This document shows positions 33,346 to 43,571 of a stretch of DNA of 64,000 nt, one piece after another. Under the pieces are notes generated by a model. That model ran no database searches. It was not told the origin of the DNA and saw only the letters and a program-made list of their open reading frames with translations. The stretch is taken from contig JAUIMM010000885.1 in the NCBI GenBank assembly GCA_031769625.1, positions 4,483,001 to 4,547,000 on the forward strand. Reading direction: 5' to 3'. Each line of letters starts with the position of its first letter. The first letter of the stretch is position 1. The stretch is from Taudactylus pleione. Its lineage: Eukaryota; Chordata; Amphibia; Anura; Myobatrachidae. The translations under genes and the position numbers were made by a program.

Positions 33346-33930
33346 GGGGTCTGTTTACTAAGCCTTGGATGGAGATAAACTGAATGGAAATAAAGTACCA
33401 GCCAATCAGCTCCTGGTTGGCTGGTACTTTATCTCCATCCAAAGCTTAGTAAATAGACCAATTGATCAGCTACTAACTGTTAGTTTTCAAACACAACCTG
33501 TAACACGGCAGTTAGGAGCTGATTGGCTGGTTCTTTACCTCTGTTCACTTTATCTACATCCAAGGCTTAGTAAATAGACTCCACAGCCTGTAACATAACA
33601 GTTCGGAGCTGATTGGCTGGTACTTTATCTCTCTCCACTTTATCTCTCCAAGGCTTAGTCTATCTCCCCTTGCCAGTAGCCAATTAACCTACCAGAATGT
33701 AGTTGGAGAGTGGGAGTTAGCTAAAGTACGTACAGGAAAACATAGGTAGAACATACAAACTCAACACAGATTGTGCCTTTGGGGGTCTGCGTACTAACCA
33801 TCGGAAAGAGATAAACCAATCAGCTCCCAACTGTCACATCACAGGCTGCGTTTGAAAAATGACAGTTAGGAGCTGATTGGTTGGTACTTTATCTCTCTCC
33901 AATCTATCTCCAAAGCTTAGTACATCTACC
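33346..33930. mobile_element. Cluster of four related tctatttactaagc MITEs or halves
   Basis: Successive copies: 33346-33460 (both arms), 33461-33581 (one arm plus 'agctgattggctgg'), 33583-33668 (right part only) and 33787-33930 (both arms, 'ggtctgcgtactaacc'). All share 'agctgattggctggta(c)(c)tttatctc'. They are probably serial insertions with deletions rather than one element. Confidence 0.7.
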
Positions 33931-34463
33931 CCCTTTGGTCAGGAATTGACTTTAGGACTGTGAGTCAGTAATGCTAGCCACTGCACCATGTGTGATGCGC
34001 AAATGTGTTACAGTAAATGTATTAAATGACAAATTGCATTAGAGTTTCCCAGGTTTGCGTTGAGCACACGGCTTATAAACACTACACAGGTACCATGATA
34101 ACAGACACAATAAGAATTGATCGAAATGTGGGCTCACCATTTTTCTTCTTCCTTCCAGGTCTCGGTAGCTATATATACCCAGCAAGGTCAGCATTTCCTA
34201 CACATCGCTACAGTCATTTATCAAGTGCTGGGGGAGATAAACCGGAAAAAACACCAACACAGGCTTCAAATTGTTGCATTTTGCCCCAGTTTTCTCTGTA
34301 GCAGTAAAGGACATCTGATTTATACTTACTGATCATTACTTTGCTCTCTAATGATTCTGTTTTACATGATAGGGTAACATTACAGAAGATTCAGTTTCGT
34401 TTTAGCCTAAGCTGTAATTCCTGTCATTATTTTAAATGAAAACTCAGGATATCTAATACATAA
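33931..34463. other. Unassigned sequence
   Basis: No coding or repeat structure recognised. Confidence 0.4.
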
Positions 34464-34804
34464 GGTGCGTACACACACAACGATTTTTTTGATCGATTAT
34501 CGTTAACGATATCGTTTATCGTTCCATCGTTCAAAAATCGTTCGCTTTCTGAGTTAAAACGATGAACGATTATCGTTCATGCGCGTTCACGTTTGTAGTT
34601 TGTAGGTCAGTCAGACTGACCAACTCAACGATTTTCATTAAGGGGATATGCAAAAACCGTTTGTAGTTCAAAAAAATCGTTCATTACACTTAGTAAATGA
34701 ACGATTCTAGTAAACGATTTTCGTGAATTTTTCCCTTGAAAAAATAAACGAAAATCGTTTACTAAAATCGTTCATTTACTAAATCGTTGTTTGTGTATGC
34801 AGCT
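34464..34804. mobile_element. MITE rich in ATCGTT palindromes (TAA family), 341 bp
   Basis: The left end is GGTGCGTACACACACAACGATT, and the right end reverse-complements to AGCTGCATACACAAACAACGATT. TAA precedes it and TCA follows, a probable mutated TAA duplication. The interior is dense with 'aacgattttcgt' and 'tcgttaacgat' palindromes. Confidence 0.7.
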
Positions 34805-34926
34805 TCAGTTTGCTGAAGACATTGACCTGCCCCCCACCCCCCATGTTTTGTGCACGTGCCAAATTTAATAGTTACACAAATGCATTCCCATTTGCTTTTA
34901 GTTTGCTTAAGGATTGTGCATTATAG

Positions 34927-34927
<1 letters not shown>

Positions 34928-34977
<50 letters not shown>
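34928..34977. repeat. (TA)n microsatellite, left of hAT copy 1
   Basis: A TA run into which hAT copy 1 inserted. The run continues after the element at 40498. Confidence 0.95.
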
Positions 34978-34980
<3 letters not shown>

Positions 34981-35519
34981 GGGTGTGCACCGGCCACTTT
35001 TCGTGTTTTGTGTTTTGGTTTTGGATCTGGATCTTTCTTCGTGTTTTGGATCTGGATTGGTTTTGCCAAAACCACCCTTCCGTGTTTTGGGTTCTGGGTT
35101 TTGTGTTTTGGATCTGTATTTTTCCAGTCTATTCTGAATACCTCACACCTCACAATAGTGTTTTTATGTCCAAAGGTTGCACCGAGGTAGCTGGATGACT
35201 ATGCTAAGCGACACGAGTGGGCGGCACAAACACGTGACCCATCTAGGCGTGAAACTGCAGTGGCAGACAGGATGGCATTGAAAAACTAGGCCCCAAACTG
35301 TACATAATGCAAAGAAAAAAAAGAGGTGCAAGATGGAATTGTGCTTGGGCCCTCCCACCCACCCTTATGTTGTATAAACAGGACATGCACACTTTAACAA
35401 ACCAATCATTTCAGCGCCAGGGTCTGCCACACAACTGTGGCTGAAATGATTGGTTCGTTTGGGCCCCCACAAAACAAGCTGGCAATTAATCTGTCCCTGC
35501 ACAAACTGGCTCTACGGAG

Positions 35520-35905
35520 GCAAGAAGTCGTCCTCATCCTCCTCATCCACAGATTCCTCACCCTCTTCAGTGTTATGTACATCCTCATCCTCACAGAGTA
35601 TTAATTCGTCCCTGCTGGAACCACAGGTCCCTCTGTACGTTCTGGAGGCTGGTCTCCCTGGAAGAGTTGATCATTCATTTTATGAACATCATCTTCTCCA
35701 CATTTTGTGGAAGCAACCTCCTACGCCTTTCGCTAACAAGGTTCCCGGCTGCACTAAACACTCTTTCGGAGTACACACTGGAGGGGGGGCAACTCAGGTA
35801 AAATAGAGCCAGTTTGTACAGGGACCTCCAAATTGCTTCTTTTTCCTGCCAGTACAGGTACGGACTGTCTGACATGCCTACTTGGATGCTGTCACCGATG
35901 TAATC
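35520..35905 (-). pseudogene. hAT transposase C-terminal dimerisation fragment (copy 1)
   Basis: The minus strand encodes the hAT C-terminal dimerisation region: DYIGDSIQVG, LYKLALFYLSCPPSSVYSER, VFSAAGNLVSERRRRLLPQN, VEKMMFIK. After MFIK a single-base loss in an A run, relative to copy 2 (55820), shifts the frame. A remnant of the acidic tail follows in another frame to about 35520. Upstream, the reading frame runs directly from array sequence into DYIGD at 35905, marking the array/gene junction. Confidence 0.85.
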
Positions 35906-38005
35906 CTTTAACAGACAGACGCACGCTTGTCGCTGCTGCTTTGAGGATTCAAGTGCGGCTACAGCCCACACAATTCACAAAGACAGAAAAAAAAAAAGAA
36001 TATTTTTATTGTTTGTGGAGCACACTTTGAGGGTTACACCACCCTCTAACAGACAGACGCACGCTTGTCGCTGCTGCTTTGAGGATGCAAGTGCGGCTAC
36101 AGCCCACACAATTCACAAAGACAGAAAAAAGAAGAAGAATATTTTTATTCTTTGTGTAGCACACTTTGAGGGTGTCACCACCCTTTAACAGACAGACGCA
36201 CGCTTGTCGCTGCTGCTTTAAGGATGCAGGTGCGGCTACAGCCCACACATTTCACAAAGACCGAAAAAAAAATAACAATATTTTAATTGTTTGTGTAGCA
36301 CACTTTGAGGGTGTCACCACCCTTTAACAGACAGACGCACGCTTGTCGCTGCTGCTTTAAGGATGCAGGTGCGGCTACAGCCCACACAATTCACAAAGAC
36401 AGAAAAAAGAAGAATATTTTTATTGTTTGTGTAGCACACTTTGAGGGTGTCACCACCCTTTAACAGACAGACGCACGCTTGTCGCTGCTGCTTTGAGGAT
36501 GCAAGTGCGGCTACATCGCACACAAGTCACAAACACATAAAAAAAATAGTTTTTTATTTTTTGGAGCACTTTGAGAGTTACACCACCCTTTAACAGACAG
36601 ACGCACGCTTGTCGCTGCTGCTTTAAGGATGCAGGTGCGGCTACAGCCCACACATTTCACAAAGACCGAAAAAAAAGAACAATATTTTAATTGTTTGTGT
36701 AGAACACTTTGAGGGTGTCACCACCCTTTAACAGACAGACGCACGCTTGTCGCTGCTGCTTTAAGGATGCAGGTGCGGCTACAGCCCACACAATTCACAT
36801 AGACAGATAAAAGAAGAAGAATATTTTTATTGTTTGTGTAGCACACTTTGAGGGTGTCACCACCCTTTAACAGACAGATGCACGCTTGTCGCTGCTGCTT
36901 TAAGGATGCAGGTGCGGCTACAGCCCACACATTTCACAAAGACCGAAAAAAAAAGAACAATATTTTAATTGTTTGTGTAGCACACTTTGAGGGTGTCACC
37001 ACCCTTTAACAGACAGACGCACGCTTGTCGCAGCTGCTTTAAGGATGCAGGTGCGGCTACAGCCCACACAATTCACAAAGACAGAAAAAAGAACAATATT
37101 TTAATTGTTTGTGTAGCACACTTTGAGGGTGTCACCACCCTTTAACAGACAGACGCACGCTTGTCGCTGCTGCTTTAAGGATGCAGGTGCGGCTACAGCC
37201 CACACAATTCACAAAGACAGAAAAAAGAAGAATATTTTTATTGTTTGTGTAGCACACTTTGAGGGTGTCACCACCCTTTAACAGACAGACGCACGCTTGT
37301 CGCTGCTGCTTTGAGGATGCAAGTGCGGCTACATCGCACACAAGTCACAAACACATTAAAAAAATAGTTTTTTATTTTTTGGAGCACTTCGTGAGTTACA
37401 CCACCCTTTAACAGACAGACGCACGCTTGTCGCTGCTGCTTTAAGGATGCAGGTGCGGCTACAGCCCACACAATTCACAAAGACAGAAAAAAGAAGAAGA
37501 ATATTTTTATTGTTTGTGTAGCACACTTTGAGGGTGTCACCACCCTTTAACAGACAGACGCACGCTTGTCGCTGCTGCTTTGAGGATGCAAGTGTGGCTA
37601 CATCGCACACAAGTCACAAACACATTAAAAAAAATTTTTTGATTTTTTGGAGCACTTTGAGAGTTACAACACCCTTTAACAGACAGACGCACGCTTGTCG
37701 CTGCTGCTTTGAGGATGCAAGTGCGGCTACAGCCCACACAATTCACAAAGACAGAAAAAAAAAGAACAATATTTTAATTGTTTGTGTAGCACACTTTGAG
37801 GGTGTCACCACCCTTTAACAGACAGACGCACGCTTGTCGCTGCTGCTTTAAGGATGCAGGTGCGGCTACAGCCCACACATTTCACAAAGACAGAAAAAAA
37901 AAGAACAATATTTTAATTGTTTGTGTAGCACACTTTGAGGGTGTCACCACCCTTTAACAGACAGACGCACGCTTGTCGCTGCTGCTTTGAGGATGCAGGT
38001 GGAAT
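35905..38005 (-). repeat. 137-bp tandem array inside the transposase gene
   Basis: Sixteen units are marked by 'ttaacagacagacgcacgct' at about 35908, 36046, 36187, 36327, 36460, 36590, 36728, 36867, 37007, 37142, 37277, 37406, 37547, 37676, 37816 and 37956. Each also has 'gtcgctgctgctttaaggatgc', 'aggtgcggctacagcccaca' and an A-run/T-run spacer. Two unit subtypes occur ('attcacaaagacag' and 'agtcacaaacaca'). The units are homologous to the leader array at 38395-39990 and to 52300-52640 in copy 2. They replace about 1.3 kb of transposase coding sequence. Confidence 0.9.
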
Positions 38006-38328
38006 CTAGACGGGATTTGGAACCGAGGACACACTACCTCCATCAATTGTCTAAATCCCACTGCACTAATGTCGGATACCGGACGCACGTCTAACACCAA
38101 CATAGCAGTCAAGGCCTCAGTTATACGTTTTGCTTCAGGATGACTGCTGTCGTACTTCATCCTCATCGCTAGGGACTGTTGGAGGGTCAATTGTTTAGTA
38201 AAAGTAGTGATGTTCCTACTTCCTCTCTGGGATGATGAACAACTCCCAGCAGCAGCAGCAGCACTAGTAGGAAGTGGTTCTTGATCTTTCCCTATTTTAT
38301 TTTTATCAGAGAAAGTTTGGTCCTCCAT
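38006..38328 (-). pseudogene. hAT transposase N-terminal plus linker fragment (copy 1)
   Basis: It begins with the start codon at 38328 (MEDQTFSDKNKIGK, identical to the start in copy 2 at 52879). After about 20 residues it jumps to SSSQRGSRNITTFTKQLTLQ and SSHPEAKRITEALTAMLVLD, then VGFRQLMEVVCPRFQIPSRF. The region between, about 1.1 kb in copy 2 including the BED finger, is deleted. The frame then enters the 137-bp array at 38005. The joint lies at 'attccac|ctgcatcctcaaagcagcag' (minus strand), with short microhomology. Confidence 0.85.
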
Positions 38329-38394
38329 TTATGTTATATTGATATATATACGTGCGGCTAAAGCGCACACAAACACAGAAAATATTTTTTTATT

Positions 38395-39990
38395 TTTGCT
38401 GGAGAGTAGTGCACTTTGTGGGTTACACCACCCTTTAAGAAATGAGCCAGCCGGCTCTTTCCTTATGGGACACAGGCGCACGCTTGGCGCTGCTCCTTTG
38501 TTGATGCACGTGCAGCCACAGTGCACACAAGTCACAAACACAGAAAATATATATTTTTTTGGTTTGGAGTGTACTTTGGGGGTTACAGAACCCTTTTACG
38601 GTCAAGCCAGCCGGCCCTTTACTTATGACACAGGCGCACGCTTGGCACTACTTTGTTGATGCACGTGCGGCTACTGCGCACACAATTCACAAACACAGAA
38701 AATAATTTTTTTTTTGGTTTGGACTGGAGTGTACTTTCGGGGGTTACAGCACCCTTTAACGGTCAAGCCAGCCGGCCCTTTACTTATGACACAGGCGCAC
38801 ACTTGGCACTACTTTGTTGATGCACGTGCGGCTACTGCGCACACAATTCACAAACACAGAAAATAATTTTTTTTTTGGTTTGGACTGGAGTGTACTTTCG
38901 GGGGTTACAGCACCCTTTAACGGTCAAGCCAGCCGGCCCTTTACTTATGACACAGGCGCACACTTGGCACTACTTTGTTGATGCACGTGCGGCTACTGAG
39001 CACACAATTCACAAACACAGAAAATAATTTTTTTTCGGTTTGGACTGGAGTGTACTTTGCGGGTTACAGCACCCTTTAACGGTCAAGCCAGCCGGCCCTT
39101 TACTTATGACACAGGCGCACGCTTAGCACTACTTTGTTGATGCACGTGCGGCTACTGCGCACACAATTCACAAACACAGAAAATAAATTTTTTTTTGGTT
39201 TGGACTGGAGTGTACTTTGGGGGTTACAGCACCCTTTAACGGTCAAGCCAGCCGGCCCTTTACTTATGACACAGGCGCACGCTTGGCACTACTTTGTTGA
39301 TGCACGTGCGGCTACTGCGCACACAATTCACAAACACAGAAAATAATTTTTTTTTTGGTTTGGACTGGAGTGTACTTTCGGGGGTTACAGCACCCTTTAA
39401 CGGTCAAGCCAGCCGGCCCTTTACTTATGACACAGGCGCACGCTTAGCACTACTTTGTTGATGCACGTGCGGCTACTGCGCACACAATTCACAAACACAG
39501 AAAATAAAAATTTTTTGGGTTTGGACTGGAGTGTACTTTGGGGGTTACAGCACCCTTTAACGGTCAAGCCAGCCGGCCCTTTACTTATGACACAGGCGCA
39601 CGCTTGGCACTACTTTGTTGATGCACGTGCGGCTACTGCGCACACAATTCACAAACACAGAAAATAATTTTTTTTTTGGTTTGGACTGGAGTGTACTTTC
39701 GGGGGTTACAGCACCCTTTAACGGTCAAGCCAGCCGGCCCTTTACTTATGACACAGGCGCACACTTGGCACTACTTTGTTGATGCACATGCGGCTACTGC
39801 GCACACAATTCACAAACACAGAAAATACATTTTTTTTTGGTTTGGACTGGAGTGTACTTTGGGGGTTACAGCACCCTTTAACGGTCAAGCCAGCCGGCCC
39901 TTTACTTATGACACAGGCGCACGCTTGGCACTACTTTGTTGATGCACGTGCGGCTACTGCGCACACAATTCACAAACACAGAAAATATAT
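38395..39990 (-). repeat. 160-bp leader tandem array (copy 1), 10 units
   Basis: Units recur every ~160 bp (markers 'gatgcacgtgcggctactg' at about 38656, 38818, 38979, 39139, 39299, 39459, 39619, 39780, 39941, and a diverged unit at 38505). Each holds 'ggtcaagccagccggccc', 'atgacacaggcgcac' and the palindrome GCACGTGC (GCACATGC in one unit). Several neighbouring units are almost identical, implying recent amplification. In the transcript orientation the array lies between promoter and start codon. Confidence 0.9.
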
Positions 39991-40304
39991 TATTTTTTTA
40001 GCACTTGGGGGGAGCACCCCTGATGGACAGAGCACCCCCTGGACAACACTACAGCACCTCTTTAGGACTGGGACACTGCACAGGACTTTGGAGTGGACAC
40101 AGCCCCTATGGAGAACTGACTGCACAACACAGTCCAGCCAGCCCCTATGGACTTTGAAGTAGTGGACACAGCCCCTATTAACAACATTAGCACAGCACAA
40201 CACAGCCAGCCCCTATGGACTTTGAAGTAGTGGACAACAGCAGCACTACACTACACTACACAGCCCTAACTCCCACCCTCCCTCTTCACTGTCCACAGCC
40301 GAGT

Positions 40305-40340
40305 GAGAAAATGGCGCCGACGTGGGTACCTTATATAGGA
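40305..40340 (-). promoter_or_regulatory. TATA box with downstream YY1-like motif (hAT copy 1)
   Basis: Minus strand: TCCTATATAAGG around 40340-40330, then GGCGCCATTTT at 40318-40308. The spacing puts the GCCATTTT motif about where transcription should start. The same pair is present in copy 2 (51218-51249). The start site itself is inferred. Confidence 0.65.
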
Positions 40341-40494
40341 ACCAAAACCCGCGAGACTCGGAAGGCGGGATGATGACGTTTTGCCTCGATTTCAGATCCG
40401 AGTCAGGCGGGAAAAGTCGAGCCTGATTCGGATCGGACTCGGATCGGGGGGGCTCGGGGGGGTTCGGATTTCAGAAATCCGAACCCGCTCACCC

Positions 40495-40497
<3 letters not shown>

Positions 40498-40530
<33 letters not shown>
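40498..40530. repeat. (TA)n microsatellite, right of hAT copy 1
   Basis: Continuation of the TA run at 34928-34977, interrupted by the hAT insertion. Confidence 0.95.
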
Positions 40531-40531
<1 letters not shown>

Positions 40532-40740
40532 TACAAACTCAACACTCTCCTTTACATTCCAAACTGTACTTTTAATTCCAGGGAATGTTAGTTCCAAAGT
40601 ATTGCAATAGTTTGTCTAGCTGACCAATTACGTCACGTTGTCCTCTTCTGGTCAGTCCCTACACTGACTCGCAAAAACATCAGCAGATTTTAAATACACA
40701 TAATGCTTCTTACCATGGGTTTAGGTACTGGCTCACTGAC
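40531..40740. repeat. Dispersed repeat, paralogue at 41160-41250
   Basis: 'ccaaactgtacttttaattc', 'cagggaatgttagttccaaa' and 'gtattgcaa' occur in both places in the same orientation. The first copy (40531-40612) adjoins the TA run. Identity unknown. Confidence 0.65.
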
Positions 40741-40951
40741 TAAAGGCCCCCATACATCAGAGAGAGAGATTGATAACAGCAATCGTGCAAATTTGCAATT
40801 GATTGTGTATAAAAAAATTTCCCTTTTTCAATCGATTGTGGCAATTCTGCAATCTGCAATCGTTTGAAAAAGGGAAAGATTTTTTTTTATACACAATCGA
40901 TTGCAAATTGCACGATTGCTGCAATCAATCTCTGATGTATGGGGGCCTTTA
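40741..40951. mobile_element. 211-bp near-perfect palindromic MITE
   Basis: The ends are TAAAGGCCCCCATACATCAG on both strands. Almost the entire element is self-complementary ('gcaatcgtgcaaatttgcaa', 'aaatttccctttttcaa'). Flanking TA/TAA is compatible with a TA or TWA target site. No coding. Confidence 0.8.
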
Positions 40952-41384
40952 AAGAGACAGAACCACACCCAAGCATACTAATAAATGACACCTGGGGGAT
41001 AAGCTAACAAAATTTGACTTACATTTGTGAACTTGGGGTGCCATAGAAAATGTGAAAATCTGACAACAAACATTTTACATAAACAATTGGCTTTAATCCA
41101 CGGCACTCAAATATCTACGGTGCCTGTGATATGTGACCACCTCAATTTAAATAAAAAAAAAAATCATATAAACTCAGCACTCACCACTATATTCCAAACT
41201 GTACTTTTAATTCCAGGGAATGTTAGTTCCAAAGTATTGCAACATGTGGTTCCGTAGACAGATATATACAGTAGGAGTTTTCATCATGGACCAAGTCAAA
41301 TCAAGAAATGTCCCATAGGAAGAGTGGAATGTCCTGGAATTATACCCTCTCAGCAGAAAATCACCCGAAAAAATGTCCGACTGG
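40952..41384. other. Unassigned, with the second copy of the 40531 repeat
   Basis: 41160-41250 repeats 40531-40612. The rest has no recognisable feature. Confidence 0.45.
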
Positions 41385-41662
41385 CAGGGCCGTAGCTAGG
41401 GTAGGGCGGCCGGTGCCATCGCACAGGGCACCACAGGTCAGGGGGCGCTGTATGGGCCTGTCAAATTTCTGTTTATTATCATTCTTGCTTGTAGCTTCCT
41501 CTTATTTCATCCCCAGCATCTCCTGGCCTCTCCTATCTCTTCCCTGGCTCTTCCCCATGAAACCATGGTCCTTTTTTGGGTGCATTATGTCACTTTGAAA
41601 AATGAGAGGGGCGCCAATGCTCTTTCTGGCACAGGGCACCATAAAGTCTAGTTACGGCTCTG
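41385..41662. mobile_element. 278-bp hAT-type MITE with 8-bp TSD
   Basis: The left end is CAGGGCCGTAGCTAGGG, and the right end reverse-complements to CAGAGCCGTAACTAGAC. Flanks CCGACTGG (41377-41384) and ACGACTGG (41663-41670) match at 7 of 8 positions. Internal 'cacagggcacca' occurs twice. Confidence 0.8.
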
Positions 41663-42072
41663 ACGACTGGCCTCTTATTAGGAGATGACAGAATATTTAT
41701 TCATGATAAAATGGTAGAAATAAAAAAATGCTTACAACATGTAAATAATTGTGTGAAATGACTAACGCCTTTGTCGGACAGATGTTGCTTCCACCAATAC
41801 CCCTGTGGGTGTGAGCTCAATGGTGGGGGAACTCACAGATGGTGAGTGGGCACCAAATGACCCTACACGTTTCGTCCCCAACATGAGACTTCTTCAGAAT
41901 TGAAAAGTAATTAATGCCGTTTTGAAGGCAAGGGTTGGTCACACCAAATATTGATCTGATTTAGATTTTTCTTCTGCTCATTCACTTTGCATTTTGTTAA
42001 TTGATATAAAGAAACTAAATTAACACTTAAATCTATTGCACAGTGCTGTATATCTACAATAAATAACCTAAT
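41663..42072. other. Unassigned sequence
   Basis: 'cacgtttcgtccccaac' followed by 'gacttcttcag' at 41870-41895 looks like a dispersed vertebrate repeat motif. No gene. Confidence 0.4.
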
Positions 42073-42303
42073 AGCTTAGTGAATGAGATTAGATATATTT
42101 ATATGTAACGATAAAAAGATGACTACACTATGGTAATTTTATTGTATCCATGAAAATGTCATTTTCTAGAATTCGAACATTACTATTTAATAATCGCAGT
42201 GATAATTTGGGAGTAAAAGACATTACAAAGAAAATGATGTTTAAATAAAGTATATTTTGTACACAGGATCCGGTCATATCAGACTACAGAGCATACTTGC
42301 CTA
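42073..42303. repeat. Dispersed repeat, paralogue of 19605-19835
   Basis: See the copy at 19605. The two share block order with moderate divergence. Confidence 0.7.
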
Positions 42304-42508
42304 CTATGATGAGAAAGCCGGGAACCTCTGGAAAATCGTGTGACACTCCTGTCCACCTGGAAAAGTAGGTAAGTCTACTGGACCCGACCGCCACCTTCCT
42401 GCTCCTGCCTAAAATAAACTATTAACACTTCTATTTGTGAAAGCATTCTTACTTTGCAGCATTTTTTCCACACCTGCCTACTGTCTACGGTATCTGCACA
42501 GTACTGTG

Positions 42509-43050
42509 TACAGGGTTGTAACTAGGGTGTTGCAGCTGGTGCCACCGCACAGAGCGCAGGATGCCGTCCACCACCACAATCTCTATTTACTGGGTTCCCG
42601 CAGCATGTCACTCATTTTGCTGCGGTACGCCCGTCTTCTACCATGCAGGCGGAGGCTCCGCCTCCCAGACAGATCCCTGGGCCAATGAAAGCAGAGGGGC
42701 GTATCTATAATGGATGTGCGGGGAACACGGGCCCCTGGGTACAGGGGGCCCCGCACCGCACATCCTGCACCCATAATATTACTTACCTCTCCGGAGTCCC
42801 ACGTCGGTGCGGGGTCCGGCACTGTAAAACGCCTGGAAAATAGCCGCCGCTGCCATTTTCCCAGGTGACCTGTGCATTCATTATAGAGTCTTGGCACACT
42901 CTAGTGCCCAGAGTCTATAACTCTGGCGCTGGCCGCGCACAGCTCGGCGCACTGCCGGCTGCCAGGCGGAGAGGAGGGGACCTGTGTCGGAGACTGCATA
43001 CGGGCCCCCTCCTCTCTAGAAATGCCCCTGGTGGAGTGTGGGGCTGTGAG
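42509..43050. repeat. Truncated CAGGGTTGTAACTAGGG MITE plus YY1-motif repeat
   Basis: A left terminus like that of 41385-41662 starts at about 42511, without a matching right end. From about 42690 the sequence belongs to the family at 1255-1470 and 6390-6811: 'ggaaaatagccgccgctgcc' with 'ccattttccca' (42836-42862), a 'tagagtcttggcacactcta' hairpin, and 'ggccccctcctctct' near 43003. Confidence 0.55.
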
Positions 43051-43205
43051 CTGAGCAGAACAGACTAGAGGACGGAGGAGAACCCTACCCATGACCACAC
43101 CAATACAGGTAAAAACGCAGGTTATAGGCCCATGGTGTTGGAGCTAGTGATAGTGGATTAGGGGTAGTAGTCAGATTGTGATAGGTGAGAAAATTATAAG
43201 ACTAT

Positions 43206-43372
43206 GGGGTCTATTCACTAAGCTTTGTTAGGAGATAAAGTGAACGGAGGTAAGGCACCAGCCAATCAGCTCCTAACTGACACAGCCTGTGACTTGGCAG
43301 TTAGGAGCTGATTGGCTGGTACCTTACCTCCGTTCACTTTATCTCCGAACAAAGCTTAGTAAATAGACCCCC
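43206..43372. mobile_element. MITE, GGGGTCTATTCACTAAGC ends
   Basis: Two inverted arms: 'ggggtctattcactaagctt' and, reverse-complemented, 'gggggtctatttactaagct'. Internal 'ccagccaatcagctcctaac' occurs in both arms. It is close to 29097-29284. Duplication unclear. Confidence 0.8.
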
Positions 43373-43571
43373 TTAACTCTGAGTGCTCTGTTTGGTGCTG
43401 AGTGTCCTCCTCCAATGGCAGTTGGAGCTGAGTGTTGTCCCGCCCCCATGACAGTTGGTGACTTTTATCTCCCTGTTGAGAAGGTGCCTTTATGCTTCAA
43501 TCACAGCACGTGGTTTCACACTGACCTCATCTATACTGCCAATCAACCCTTGTAGCTCCACAGTCAAACTT

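Larger units (their letters stand above)
34978..40497 (-). mobile_element. hAT transposon copy 1, 5.5 kb, rearranged inside
   Basis: The ends are TAGGGGTGTGCACC (34978) and ...GCTCACCCCTA (40497), flanked by ATATATAT on both sides within a TA microsatellite. Read on the minus strand: terminus, TATA/YY1-like promoter (40305-40340), GC-rich leader, 160-bp tandem array (38395-39990), start of transposase (38328), transposase fragment, 137-bp tandem array (35905-38005), transposase C-terminus, and a 3' flank nearly identical to copy 2. It is inverted relative to copy 2 at 51068-56623. Confidence 0.85.

Noticed and set aside
36001..37820. Repeated frames MWAVAAPASLKQQRQACVCLLKGG as a cysteine-rich protein family
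   Set aside because: These are translations of the 137-bp array, and each ends within about 70 codons.
35905..38005. Regular repeats with spacers reminiscent of a CRISPR array
   Set aside because: Units are ~137 bp, the variable parts are A/T runs rather than unique spacers, the array lies in a eukaryotic hAT element, and no cas genes exist.
37954..38328. Intact small protein starting MEDQTFSDKNKIGK
   Set aside because: It is the N-terminal transposase remnant fused to array sequence, not an independent gene.
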